The position numbers and the translations under genes were made by a program. From Phlebiopsis flavidoalba (taxonomy: Eukaryota > Basidiomycota > Agaricomycetes > Polyporales > Phanerochaetaceae), in the NCBI GenBank assembly GCA_035772785.1, contig JAOCPU010000049.1, forward strand, positions 62,001 through 126,000: a stretch of DNA of 64,000 nucleotides, in the 5' to 3' direction. Positions 12,987-24,829 of this stretch are shown piece after piece. Position 1 is the stretch's first letter. Each line of letters opens with the position of its first letter. The notes beneath the pieces were generated by a model. It had not been told where the DNA came from, made no database searches, and worked only from the letters and a program-made list of their open reading frames with translations.

Positions 12987-14950
12987 TTACGAGGGGGAGC
13001 CGCTCAGGGTGAGGGCGGTCGCGCAGTCGCGTTCGCGCCGCCGGCAGTGGCAGCGCCGGCCGCAGGGCCGCCGCTCGCAAACGCGGTGTGAACGCTTATA
13101 GTTGTACGTCTGCGGCGCAGGCTCGAACGTGTAGTTCTGGGGGCGGAGGTCGATGACGGTCTGCCCGCCGCGCGCGAGCGTGCCGCGCAATGTACCCGCC
13201 GGGCGTGAGGTCCATCTGCAGCTTGCTCACGCCGCGGGCACGGCGAACGTCTGCTGCTAGAGCCGTGTCGGACGTGTGCAGCGTCACCGTGCCCGGCGCG
13301 CTCGCGAACACGACGGCCCAGAGCACGTCCTGGTCGAGCGCGAAGTTGTCGGTGCTTGCCCGACCGATGTTCGGGCGCGTTGGCGTCCGTCGGGGTGCGC
13401 GGGCGCGCCCAGAAGGTAGAGTAGTTTGTCCCTCCTCGGTGATGGTGGGGTAGTGAGCCGGTTTTGTAGCCCGTCGTCGAAGTACTGGTCATATGTACGA
13501 TCCAGGCTGCGAGACTGGCTGTGTTATGCTGATGGTGGTTACTATGTCCTGCAATGGGTCGGCTTACCAGTGTGGTCGAGACCGTCGACCCACGCCTGCG
13601 TAAATTGGGCTGTGCGCCGTGGATGGGACCAATGTAGTGGGAACTCGCCAAAGTCGTTCCAGGTGCAAATCTCGACCCATTATCATACATGTCGCGGTTC
13701 TGCATGATGCTATCCCAGCGGGGTCGGGTACAGGTGGGAGCCCGCATAATAGATCCACTACAACCATTTGGTAAGCCCAGGCTATATGAGCATCGTAGTA
13801 CTACTTACGCTTCTCTTGTTGTACGGTTATCAGCACCGTAATGGGTAAAGATACCATGGGCTGACTGGCTCCAATGTAGGTGGGCGACCCGATTGTCGAG
13901 TTCAACCTGCCTTGATAGACCGTGTTGATGTATTGTGTGTGTCAGTATCTGGTTGACAAAACCGACGAATTTGGCCAGGAGCGTTGGATGACGGTCGACA
14001 GCCCGGTCTGAGAACGTCCAAAGAGGTCAAGCTGGCTCCCAGCGGGTTGAAGAGTAGACTCGAGCGCTTTGTGCGTGGTCAGCTCAACAGGCCATCCCAC
14101 GAGTTTCCACTATTCAAATCAAAAAGATGAGAGTAGCTCGGAGATGGCGCACGTTTGTACTCACGTTGAAACATGCCGTTGATGGCAGCCAGAGTATTGA
14201 CCAAAAGTAGCAGGGTCGACGAAGAAAGCGGGAACGAAATGTACACCACCGCCGGCACCAGTAACGTCGGGGGGGTGTTCGTGAGTGAACATGGGGTCTT
14301 CCATCCATCCTGAACATTATCCTGACCAAATTGGCAGGTCATCGCCAAGAACCGCGTGGATGCAAACGACCGGCAGTTTTGTACTTGAGCTGGTTGAGGG
14401 TGGGTTCGCATATGTGGTGATGTAAGTTGCGGAGGGGTACCAGCAGCATCGGGAGAGTTGCAAGGCAAAACACTGCAAATCAAGGTGTTAGAAGGACATC
14501 ACCGGAATTCTATCATGCATCATCCGTACCTCATATCAATAACAGAAGATGAACAGCTTGAAGCCAGTACCTGATTGTTGAGCTGCCTGGTAGCTGCATG
14601 ATAGATGTAAGTACAGTTTCAGGCACTTCTGAGGAGCTACTGACGCATTGCCGCACCTGGGTTGGCTGCATCCGGGGTCAGAACCGTATGTTGAGTGCAA
14701 ACGCGTCGATCCCGGCTGCGTGAGCTTGATTCACGTCGGATAGCCAGTGTGTCGTGTGGGGTCGACGGTGTACGGGTAGGTTGTTGCCGACCATGTGGTG
14801 GGCGACGACATACTTGGGTGTTTCCGCTGTCTTCTTTCGCTTCGCGTTGGGGGCGGCGGTGTGTGGCGGAAGGGGGCTGTGAGGCATGGCCTGCACGAGG
14901 TTTGTTGCAAGGAGCGCGAGGGTGGGTGAAAAAAGAGATGTAGAGTACAT
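12987..14950 (-). CDS. secreted GH71 alpha-1,3-glucanase (mutanase)
   Basis: Glycoside hydrolase family 71 enzyme that cleaves alpha-1,3-glucan of fungal cell walls, acting outside the cell or in the wall. The ATG at 14948-14950 begins a signal peptide (MYSTSLFSPTLALLATNLVQ, then A). The mature part starts with the family hallmark KYVVAHHMVG and AHAAGIDAFALNIR. Further pieces, read across frames towards lower coordinates, are FGQDNVQDGWKT (about 14300), AINGMF (about 14180), SHYIGPIHGAQPN (about 13640), WARPHPTDANAP (about 13400) and LWAVVFASAPGTVTLHTSDT (about 13280). An Ala/Gly/Pro-rich tail closes the protein near 12987-13004; which of the two stops is used depends on a frame shift. Several introns and several indels interrupt it. 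Upstream on the same strand lies a TATA box, so an inducible gene is plausible. Confidence 0.88.
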
Positions 14951-15821
14951 GTTCGAGGAGATTGATCGTGAAAACCAAAGCGTGCCAGAGAAAGAGATCC
15001 CGATGGGGGATGAAAGGAATGTGGTGGTCGAAGGACCGGGCGGGAGGGGGAGACGAAGCGTGGCAGCATGACGATGCGGTCCAGAGGATTTATAGGCGAC
15101 AGGGACAGAACAATGAAAACTGACCGCTAGCCGTCAAACAACAATCTCAGCTGGCGAACCTTTGTTGTTTGGCCTTATTGGGCTCCGCACGAAGGCACCA
15201 CTCACCGAGCGCCCATAAATTATCCCCATGACGACCCGAGCGGACTCCGAGCCACCCACGATAGCACTCCGTCCGACGCTTTGGCGGCACCCGTGATTTC
15301 CCCGGTTGATCGACTGCGTCGTCCAAGCTCCATCACCACCACATCCGACCCCAAACCTGCGACCCGAATGGCCCGTGGACAAGCCACACACGCCCGCAAC
15401 TCTCGCGAGAATTGAATTATCGGTGCGTGTCCCGTGGTGAAAGTACCGAGATGGAGGGATACACAAAATAAAAGGCCCTGATGGCCCAGACGGCGCGTGC
15501 GGGTGGCGGATAAAGACGGGTCGATTTGTACTTGTCTTCCAGTGATGGATTGACGTACGCGGGCGGGTCTGGTGACGCGGCAATACAGCAATTGAGTATT
15601 GGATGTATTCAAGACAGGGATGACTTGGACGCTACGCGAGCAGCTTCCGAACAATCAAGGACGACGTTGTGGGTGACGCGCCAACTGGCAGAGGGCGGGA
15701 TTCCCCACGGTCGCATGTCCTCGATTAGGCATGTGTGAACGGATATGGAGACGGCCGGCCGAGACGGTCGAGTGTCGTAAGTGCGCATCCCGCGCGCGTT
15801 TATCGACGGCCATCGACGCGA
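14951..15821. other. divergent intergenic region, GH71 gene / RING-like gene
   Basis: No gene recognised. It holds the upstream regions of the GH71 gene (minus) and the RING-like gene (plus). Confidence 0.5.
15088..15094 (-). promoter_or_regulatory. TATA box of the GH71 gene
   Basis: Read on the minus strand this is TATAAAT, about 140 bases upstream of the GH71 ATG. Distance and orientation are suitable for a core promoter with a long leader. Confidence 0.5.
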
Positions 15822-16880
15822 ATGCACAACACTCGCAGACACGCTCTCTCTCAGCCTTCCTCCTCACCTCCACCTCCTCCCGCCATCCCACCGAGCCTGA
15901 CATGGCAAATCAGGCCCAGGTCCCTCAGCACCGGCGGACGCGATGCGCCTGCGGTCTCTCTTTCCTCGTCCTACGCAGCAATGGCCCAGCCCGGCAGACA
16001 GCTTGTCCAGGCGGAGCGATCCAGGAGAGTACGCGCGCTTTGATGGCACAGATCCGGCACACGCTCACCTACTCGTCCCCGCAGAGCAATAGACAACTTC
16101 GTCTCGTCCTGCCGAAGCTCACAGGAAAGGGATCTCACCACCCTCAACGAAATAGGCAAGTTCGCATTCCGCCCACGCGTGTCGCGCCCGCAGTCAGCGT
16201 GCGCTGCTGACGACGTTCGCCATAGTTTCTATTAGCCAACTGTCCAATATGTCTCAACTCGTTCCGCACGATACTCACGGAGGAAGAAGAAATGGCACTC
16301 GCTCATGGACAGCCCATCGCGGTCCCCCCGTCCATCTATTAGGCGTCACCAAGCTGCCCGGATGCAGTCCACATATACTGTCGCAAGGAGTTGAGTGCCG
16401 GGGGCAAAACCAGCCGACGGACATTACTTTCTAACTGTTTTCCTCAGTATAGTGAATATGGTTCGGTGAACAGGGGGTACGCAGGCTTCTCTACTCACAC
16501 TGCTCTTTCTCGCGTCCAGAACCCCACACTCACACATCGCGACCCCTCTGTAGCGCAACACATGCCATTCGTGTCGGCACCCGCTCCTCCCTGGCCTCCC
16601 GGCGGCCGAGGCGCGACCTGGACGAAGACCTGGCGACCTGCACGCGCTCGAGGACGGCGTCATCCAGGCGGTCGGCTCGATCCCGCTCACGCCGGAGCAA
16701 GGTCCTGTCCTCGCTGCGCTCGCGATCATGCTCCTCACCGAGGGCGACGGCGCCGCCACCTTTGCCATGCCCGAGCTGCTGAACCGAAAACCGCCCGCGC
16801 CCGGACGCGTGCGCCGCAAAGATGGGCCACGATGGACGCGTTCAGCGGCATGTCAACTCCTGAGGATCCCCGCCCCGCCC
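15822..16880 (+). CDS. RING-finger-like protein, probable E3 ubiquitin ligase
   Basis: Begins at the ATG at 15822 with a Ser/Pro-rich disordered leader. A conserved-looking segment follows (YARFDGTDPAHAHLLVP near 16030-16075; RDLTTLNEIGKFAF near 16130-16170). After an intron ending TTCTATTAG (16234), the plus strand reads NCPICLNSFRTILTEEEEMA, then a loop, then GVTKLPGC and HIYCRKE. This is the order of the first Cys pair and the Cys-His-x2-Cys centre of a RING domain. The last Cys pair is expected near 16415, where the sequence appears damaged by indels. A further exon (16640-16790) encodes LHALEDGVIQAVGSIPLTPE and an aliphatic helix. The RING reading is inferred across three frames; the substrate is unknown. 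The end near 16880 is approximate. Confidence 0.55.
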
Positions 16881-17599
16881 CGCTCGACGCCACCTGTTTC
16901 TTATCGTCCGCGAACTCTCGTTTGCACTCACGACCGTCACGAGTGCTGCATCTCGATTCACCATATGCACTGCTTCCATTCTCTCGATGGTTTGTTTTGG
17001 CCGGATGTACATTAGTTCTTTTCTGCGTTTCATTCTGTATTTCAAAGGGCTGGATTGAGCCGTCCTCTTATCACGCAAACACTCTCACCATTCATGTTTC
17101 CCTGTCCTGTAGTCGTGCGGTATGTAGTATTCCCCTTGAACGGAGGTAAGGTCAGGGGATAATCAACGCTTGGCGACGGCGAGAACGCTACAGCTACATA
17201 CATAAGCGCAGAGAAAAAAACATGTACAAATGAATAAGCGCGTTGGGGACGAGACGAAAAAATATGAACGAAGATTCAGGCAAGAAGAAATCAACTGTGG
17301 GGGCCCGAAGGCGTGCTAAGCAGCTATTTTCGGAGACTTCAGAAATGCAACTACTATTTTGTTCCATGCCCGTAGATGTGCTAAAAATTGCGCCGTGCAA
17401 TGGTCCAGCAACGTGTCGCGCAGCCCGATTGTCCAGTGCTCGTTTCAGTGCGACGTTGCTCGACGCACTGTCACTCTGACAATATTCCTCTGCGGAGAGG
17501 AAGAAATCCGTCCTCTGAGGAGGAGGAATCGCTGTCTAGGAAGGACATTCACTGTCGTAAATGTGCTGCATAGTTTTGGGGTCAAATGGAGAAAGAGAC
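16881..17599. other. intergenic and 3' flank of F-box paralogue A
   Basis: No gene recognised. From about 17195 on, the sequence is alignable by eye with the 3' flank of the second F-box paralogue (from about 24440), for example the shared TGTACAAATGAATAAG and TCAGGCAAGAA. Confidence 0.5.
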
Positions 17600-19290
17600 G
17601 ATAACCTCCTGTGTGCAGAAATCTCGTCATCATCGGTTTGTGTGGCCTCGTCTGGATCTGTTCTGGGATGTCCTATTGACAAATTCATCGAACGAGACCC
17701 ACTTGTAAGTCGGGCGGGGGTGTTCCCATTGTCCTACCGGAAGAAAAGAAATTCTTCATCGCGGCAACGCTTGTCCTATGTCAAAAAGCGCATCGATGTG
17801 ATTTTTGAGAGTATGAGCACAGCCCTGAGAGAGAGCCTGCTCTTCATACCACGAGATATGCCATAGTCCACATGAATTTTAGCCGAAAGATCTTGAGCCC
17901 CTCCAACGAGCGCAACGCACTTGACGAGCAGTTGTTGACTTCCAGCCGAAAGGTTTGAGCCGCCGGCTTCAGGATTTGCAGTAAAATTTGGGTAAAGGCG
18001 AACTGTCATAAACTCAGTACCTCATTAGATGTTGATATTTGTCATTTGAGAGTTACAGGGTTTGTCCTTGGATTGTATTGTTAGCTATGCAGCAAAAGCT
18101 GACTTCAAGGCGAAGGTTTTCTTTTTTTTTCTTGGGACTGTAATATCACTAACATGCCACTAAAATTTAGTACATCAAGAGCAGTTGAGAAAAGTAGCGC
18201 TGTGGGGCATGCACGTACACTTAGGGTAGCTGTGTTTCTTGGCATGCAGTCCAATTCATCTGACTCAAGCTCTACACGTCCAGGGGATGAAGTTACATTT
18301 GGAAGGCCTTGAAGAAAGAGCGCCATCAACAAGGCTACGGATGAGATTTCAGATTCCCGCAGCATGAATAGGTGTCGCGGCTCTTGTGGACCTTCTTTGA
18401 GCCGGGTGGAGGCCATCGACTGATGACGCACCGTAGCCACCAGCCCAAACCGCCAATATTTCCATCCCAATCTGTTAGGCGAATGTAAAATGTTCTGCAG
18501 GAAGCTGCCACGGGACAGGTGGGTGGTCGAGGGAAGGCATATACGGGGGCACTCTATATCGCCGCATGCCAACTTCTTTAGTTGTGGAAGAGATACGCGA
18601 GCAAACGCAGGAATGCGGCGGAGCTTGGAAAACGGACACTGGAGAGCTCTAAAGTGCGGAAGGGCTCATGGGCGATGGGTCAGGCAGTCCAAGCGTGTGT
18701 GGCAGGTCGGGGAAGAAGGACGGAGGAAGCGCGCTTTCGTAGCTCCCTCCTTGCGATGCCGACCAGCAAAAAACTTACAAATGTACGGGGATATCTGGGC
18801 GACGCAAGAGCAAAGGGTTGAGGACGGGGTATACGCGGTGGAGCCAAGGTGCTCCTCCCTCCCCTGCGCGCAAGCTCGATTTGGTGGATGAGCTCGTTGC
18901 AGAGGCAGCCAGGGCGGAGGGCAGCGACGCGTCGAGAAGGGCACGGAGACTCTAAGGAGGCGCCTACAGGAGAAGACTTCCCACATACCGCCACAGCTCC
19001 GGACGGAGAAGGTCGGACCCAATTGTCGCATCTTCACCGCGCACAGTGGGGCCAATACATACTTTTTGTCTCGGGGACTCTGACGTTCACCAACAACTGT
19101 CCCACGTTCATCACTGTCCCGAAGGAGCTCATTCAGCCGCCTTTCACGACGCTCTATCATGGTCGAGTGAGCCTTCATCGGTGTAGGCGACCGTGCCTGC
19201 TCGGGAGCCCTTATTCCGTCTATACTGCGAAGAGTACGTGAGCAGCCTCTGACAGGCAAAATGCCGTTCCGACTGGAGCGTGAACGGCGC
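17600..19290 (-). pseudogene. F-box protein, tandem paralogue A (frame-broken)
   Basis: Minus-strand member of a three-gene family. F-box proteins recruit substrates to SCF ubiquitin ligases. The F-box core is poorly preserved here: only YVLAPLCAV and fragments before 'W.L...R' are readable near 19050-19000. Further on, LPLHELIHQIEL and ARRGGRSTLAPPR (about 18900-18830) and the block DIECPRICLPSTTHLSRG (about 18560) align with the other two copies. An intron before the F-box exon ends TACTCTTCGCAG (about 19225), as in copy B. The distal part (18500-17650) corresponds to the leucine-rich-like tail of the family. Stops and frame changes are frequent. Because the whole window contains indels, it could be a real gene read badly; relative to copies B and C it looks the most damaged. 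Confidence 0.6.
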
Positions 19291-19447
19291 GTTGTTCGCT
19301 ACACATTCTCAATGTGCCGATACAGTATTCTCCAGCTTTGCCGACTCGCTATTCTGTGTCCCATTGTCATGCCATTCTGTGATGGCCATAAAAGTGCGAA
19401 CGGGATCCCGGGGAGGGAAAAAACTGGATGGATGCGGGGCATCCCCC

Positions 19448-19461
19448 AGTACTTAAGTACT
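19448..19461. promoter_or_regulatory. palindrome AGTACTTAAGTACT upstream of F-box A
   Basis: Perfect 14-bp palindrome about 170 bases upstream of the probable first exon. The same element with one extra A is found in the same place before copy B (26522-26536). It could be a dimeric factor site, or simply an inherited part of the duplication. Confidence 0.4.
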
Positions 19462-19640
19462 TAACATGGGCGCCTTGTTCGAAGGAAGCGCCTGTGATCG
19501 GATTACGTGTGATGGTTCACGGACCTCGCGCCCTGCAAGCCTCTGCAACGCGGCCGTTCAGATCTAGCATCCGGTGCGCTCAGACAACGTTGAGAACTCA
19601 ATCGCAGCCGGGCCATTCATGGATTGTGAGGGATATGTTC

Positions 19641-22600
19641 AACCGTGAATGCGTGAACCGTCAACTTCAACGAAGCCGGTGAATTGGAGTCCCAGCGTAC
19701 ATGAATTTTGCATGGACGTTATACTGGGTTGGTATCCACTGCAGCAATGTCCACGTCTATGTGAGTCCAGGTCCACAGCCTCGGTGTGCTCCGGTGAATT
19801 CTGCAGGCGGGTCCTGTCTGCCCTGTATATGCACACACGAAGCTATTAGGATGGAAGTTCACATTCAATGTGATGTACTCACCTCGAAGCATCTTATCCC
19901 AATTATGCACGACGCCATAAAATTATCAAGACACGACACCGCCTCTCAATTGACTCTCACAGCGCAGGCGCTGCCACATTGACACAGCAATGCCAAACCC
20001 CACGACCAGCCAACAAGGCTGTGCTACATGCTGCCTAAGCTGGTCAAACAACAGCCTGGACTTCTCAGGGGGCACTGGTTCGTACACCGTCTAGGGTCCT
20101 ATTGAAAACCTTGATGAGAGAAGGCGGTTCCTGGGGAGCGGGGCGGAGGCGCTGGCGTGACACAGTAGGCCCGAAAGGAAAGCAAAGGAACTGACAGTAA
20201 ACGTACAAGAAACCTGGTGCGCAGGTCCTTGGATATAATAGCCGGTTGGATATGAGGCAGTTCACGATGTATGGCGCCTTACAGCGACTGCCCGGGTGTC
20301 CTTGGAATAGAAACCCTGTTGGGACCTCATAAGGCCTTTATCGGGCGAGAAAAAACGATGACTGGAGATACAATGCGTAAGCCTTTGTAAATACATTGAC
20401 CCAAACTTGGACGTAATGTGCCATGTCGGAGCTTGCGTCTTCCTCTAGGTCGCTGCGTGAGAGCCGTCCACGTCAAGACGATTCCTCGCGATGACTATCC
20501 TTCACCCTCAATTGCAAAGGGACGCATACAGTCAAGCAACTGTGGCGTGGTGCAGTGCCCTACGAGGCGACCTCATCCCTAGGACCTAGTAAGAAGCGTT
20601 TCGATCGGGTAATGCGACGTCGGACAGACCAGACAACTCGACTCGGGCGTAACATCCGGCAACGAGTCTTTGGGCACGAGCTGATGCCACAGGGGGGACA
20701 CGCGATGCTGGTGAAAAGAAAGTGTTTAATAAAAATGATGTTTTTGGTCCCGTGTTTATTCTTCAAAAGGCCTGCCCGTTAGCTATGGATCTGTTATCAA
20801 TCAGTACAAAGCAAGTGGTAGGGCGGAGCAAGACTGTACCTGGCGTACCTGTACTCAAGACACTTTGACAATTCCGAGTCATGTGTAGATGAGTGCTTGA
20901 CCTCCTTGGAATACTGCATGGTATTCCGCTTCCAGACAAGTGCGGCCACAAGGTACCGTTTACTCCCTACACGGCAGACACCTCGCGCGCCGGCTTGAAA
21001 TGGCGGTCGAAGCGATTAGGCAACCTTCAAGAATTAGCGGTATGGTATAGTCGCAACTACGCCACGTAGAGCGCTGTGTACTCAGAAATCCTTGTAGTGC
21101 GCTGCTCTCTCCCTGTGCGAACCGTCCCGACTTCCATTTATCTCGGGCTTCCAGTGTCTCTGTGGTTTCAAGTGGCTCGTATAAGTGCCAGTTTTCTATG
21201 CCGATTTATAAATGTGGCGTTGCTGGAGTGGAGGCCTTCTGAGTCTGTGTGCGCGCATGAGTCGTGCTGCGTCTTGTTGTGTGGATAAGCGAATGGTAGA
21301 GAGAAAATGTGGTAGCCCAGGGTGACGAGGCTTGTGTAAGGACGTACCTGTACGCAGACATACGCCTGCTAGTTCTGATTAGATTGATAGAAAGTGCCTA
21401 CTAAATTATCTGATAGTACAATTGAGCTGCCCTATGGGTAACTCTATAGTAGTGATTATTGAGGGTCGTTTGGGTTTGGCATGTCCGACGTCAGCTTTTA
21501 ACGCGGAGGGGCGGCGTGTGTTGGGCGGCAGTCCGGGGGAGGATGTAGGAGAGGCTCGTCGCCTGAGCAATACCAAAGGTTCCCACGGCAGCACCTTAAT
21601 CGAGTACTATGACTACATGTTTGAACGATTAACCATAAGTTTGCTTCAAGTGAGCGAACGAGTTAGAGGACCAGTGGTGTCATGAAATATACTCTCGTAT
21701 CCCTTCAATCCCATCTGCGTCTCGCCGAGTCTACGGGGATAATAATGGTTTGTAGAAAGGTAAAGTAAGGTGAAGAAGTTGGATTGAGATCCTCGATCGC
21801 GCCCGATCGGCGAGCCGACCATCGTGCGAGAGGAAGATGAGAGTAGATGTGGTCATTTACGCGGGGCGCAACAAGGTAGACGAGATCGGGCATCGCATGG
21901 GGATGAGAAATTGCGGTTGACGCGTTACAGACTGAGCAGGCGTTGCGGCGGATGTCGTTTTCGGCAAGTTCCTGGAGGTCGGCGCGGGTCGGTGCCACGA
22001 TGCCGGCGCTAAAAAAGCGCACGCGGCCGTCCCTGTCGAGATGCTGGTTTGTTCAGTGCCCATTTACCATCCCTCTGTACATTTCTTGAGTATATTGACT
22101 TTCATTATCAGACTTGCTAGTGCACGGTAACTCCCAAGAGATTGAGTTCACATGTCGTCATGCTAGACACATTTATCACACGGAACCTCCAACTACAGAT
22201 GTGGTCTCCTCCAGCCAAAGCGTTTGTGTCGCGGGTCTGCTGACGTCAAACCGGAAACCAGTGGGTGAGTGCAGCGACCTTGAAGTGAGCTGTCGAGAGA
22301 GAATGTCAAGCCAGCTAGAACACCGGGCAGCTAACACGTCATTGTCATGCGCAGTGGCATATAGAATCTTTCATGGAACTGAGCCGATGATCTGAAAATC
22401 TTGGAGATCGGAGTATGTGTGGAGTGAGTAGCCCCAGTAGACGCTTCGATCCTCAGGAATAGCCTCTAACGTGGTCTCTCCAAGGCAGACAGTGTTTTAA
22501 ACGCTGTCAAATCTCAGAGCTCCCGACCCGAAGCGCGCCAGTTCGGTCGAGGGCAATTTAACTAGGGCAAAATCGCGTCTTCTGCTCTCAATGATGGTAA

Positions 22601-23393
22601 GCCCACGAGTATTACAAAGAAATATATCCGTTAACCTATGATATCATGCTAAGACTACCTTCGAGTATCTCTAGTCCACAAGGTACGCCGTATCCACCCT
22701 CCCGACGACACAAGACATCTGGCAACGACGAAGACTCACCTTTCGAAGCACTAAATCGCACTGACCGTCAGGGTGCCTGAATATTGCATCGGCCAATGCC
22801 TCATTAGGTGTATGGCAGCAGGTATGTTCATTTTTGCGAAATGCGTCTTACGTCTGAAATGCTCAATTTCTTGACAAGCGCACTCTAAGTCTAAACGCCT
22901 CTGTGCCGGGAGTCGAGTCCACACGCACAATTGACCTGCCAGTTGCTTCAAGAATCCGGAGGTCGAGAGTCCACCAACGGTGTTCGTTTAGATGGTCAAT
23001 TCCGAGATTTGAACGCTTGCTATGGCATCGGTTCCATCTGTAGAACACATCACCTGCCTCTGGAGAACCCTCATGAGCCTCGTCGTCCCATCTCGCAAGT
23101 TCCGCCACCTGAACGGCGCAAAAGAATGCGTATTATCACAGCCTGCTTTACAGACGAAGCCCTAGATCACGTCTTATCGGAGCGTGGCCGCCAGCCAGAC
23201 TGCATCTCTCGCTGTGTTACTTGTTCAACACGATCCGTGCCAACTTTGTCTCTGCACATACTCTGCGTACCTTAGGAGCGCACCGAAGCAGGCCCTGTGG
23301 CGGTGTGATATGTGCGGACGGTACAGAAGCGCGCTGCGGTTCTTGAAGAGGGTCTGTGCCAGTGGCAGGCTTGTGTCGGTGTATATACACGAA
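19641..23393. other. gene-poor stretch of 3.7 kb
   Basis: I found no protein, RNA or mobile-element signature on either strand. A minus-strand frame at about 21960-21800 contains MPDLVYLVAPRV followed by a histidine- and leucine-rich piece, which looks protein-like but belongs to no family I recognise. The remainder has short overlapping frames only. Decayed transposon sequence is possible. Confidence 0.4.
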
Positions 23394-24033
23394 TCTTACT
23401 TATATAAAGTAGTTGCAGCCCGAAATGGCCGAGATAAAGGCGCAACGCGATTGGCTAGACAAAGGGCACAAGGTGTAAAGCTGATTGGCCGTGCAACGCT
23501 TCATCAACCTGAGCCATCAACGGCGAACGCTCGGGCATCACACACCGCCGCCCGTGCCATTCGAAGGTGCCATGCAACTGTGCATTCCGCCCATGTAGTA
23601 TACACCGTAGAAGTGCCCATGTTACGGTGTATGCGTTATATGAACGAGGTGTGGTATCTACCTGGAAGTTCAGCAGACACCTGCCGTTGACCCGGGACCG
23701 TCACTGTACTAACTGACGGCACCCTGATGCTGATGTCATGACAGTGTGCCAGGCGCGAATGCAAAGCTCAGAGTGCACCAGTGTGCAATGTCTTGGACAC
23801 AGCACAGAGGACCCGCCAGATGCGCAATAAACACACACAGGGGGCAAGACTTGGGTCACTTACAATACTTAAAAGACAAAGTTCTATTGCCCAGATTCCA
23901 CTGGCAGGAGCCGCACACAAAACTCCCAATGACTGAAGTGACCCAGTGCATAATATTAGAAATCTACCTATTATTCTACATAGGTGATACCTAGACACTA
24001 AGGAATATGTACAACTGTAAACAAATGCAAGGG

Positions 24034-24074
24034 GGCTGCGGAGCCGCCGGTCCCCGACCGGCGGCGTAGCAGCC
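24034..24074. repeat. large perfect hairpin inside the Helitron
   Basis: GGCTGC, 3-nt spacer, GCCGCCGGTC, loop CCC, GACCGGCGGC, 3-nt spacer, GCAGCC: 6 + 10 paired bases separated by a symmetrical internal loop (GGA opposite GTA), with no mismatches in the two stems. It lies about 105 bp before the terminal hairpin. Confidence 0.85.
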
Positions 24075-24178
24075 AAGATTTGTCAATGATCAACACGGTT
24101 CGTGCTAACTGCGGCTCACGCTGTATCAAAAAAGGCGTGTTTACATTTGTTATGTGAGCCATTGTCTAACTGTTCAAA

Positions 24179-24205
24179 CCCGTGCGTAGCACGGGCAAGT
24201 GCTAG
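24179..24205 (+). repeat. Helitron 3' terminal hairpin and CTAG end
   Basis: A 7-bp perfect stem with a 3-nt loop is followed by CAAGTGCTAG. In rolling-circle transposons this hairpin is thought to act as the terminator of transposition. Confidence 0.7.
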
Positions 24206-24829
24206 TAATACAATAAAAGCTCTTCGCAAATCAATCAATCATGATACATCAAATACTCCCATAGATTGGTGACCTCGACTATAACGTACGCCTCAAGAGC
24301 AGAGTCGAGACGGCACAAGTGGAAGTGCCCAAGGACGTCGAACGAGGCGGGCAAAAGGTGTTTCCGAATAGAGGATGCCGTTACCGGCCTTGATTTCGTA
24401 GAAGAGATAACAAATTACGAGAGACGAGTGCTGAGCGTAGAGACACAAACGTGTACAAATGAATAAGGAAGCGCGCGGACGTCGAGGGGACGAGACGGAA
24501 GAAACAAACGAAAATTCAGGCAAGAATGAATCAACCGTGGGGCCCGAAGAAGTGCTTTAGCAGCTGTGTCCGAGTGCTTGTACGCATTACGAATTTGTTC
24601 CCAGCCCGTAGGGGTGCTAAAATTGGCCGTGTGATGGTCAAGCCGTCACGCCAACTGTCCCAACACTGTCCAGTCCCTATTCCAGTGCAATGCTGCTTGA
24701 CGCGCTGCCATTCTGACGGACCGTCCTTAAGGCGAGGTTGCTTTCTTAGGAAGTACATTCACTGGTAAATGCGCTGTATAATTCCAGGTCAAAACGAAGG
24801 GACGAAACCGGTGTAAGAAAACTCATTAT
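24206..24829. other. 3' flank of F-box paralogue B
   Basis: No separate gene recognised. From about 24440 it matches the 3' flank of copy A (17195-17600). Confidence 0.45.

Larger units (their letters stand above)
17195..19640. repeat. segmental duplication unit 1 (with 24430-26690)
   Basis: The whole block, including 3' flank, F-box gene and 5' flank, is matched in order by a second block about 7.1 kb to the right. Upstream anchors are the AGTACTTAAGTACT palindrome and the shared AACTCAATCGCA. Similarity by eye is clear but interrupted by many substitutions and indels, so the duplication is old. Confidence 0.7.
23394..24205 (+). mobile_element. probable non-autonomous Helitron
   Basis: The right end has the full Helitron 3' signature: a GC-rich hairpin (CCCGTGC, loop GTA, GCACGGG; 24179-24195), ten bases further the terminal CTAG (24202-24205), and a T as the next host base. 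A suitable left end lies 812 bp upstream: TC at 23394, directly after an A, continuing TTACTTATATAAAG, an A/T-rich start like many Helitron 5' ends. The A|TC...CTAG|T arrangement matches insertion into an AT dinucleotide without target-site duplication. No Rep or helicase coding sequence lies inside, so it would depend on an autonomous relative. The 3' end is convincing; the 5' end is my best candidate, not proven. Confidence 0.6.

Noticed and set aside
14695..15071. Plus-strand frames opposite the GH71 signal peptide
   Set aside because: The minus strand carries the GH71 hallmark and a clean signal peptide; the plus frames are antisense shadows.
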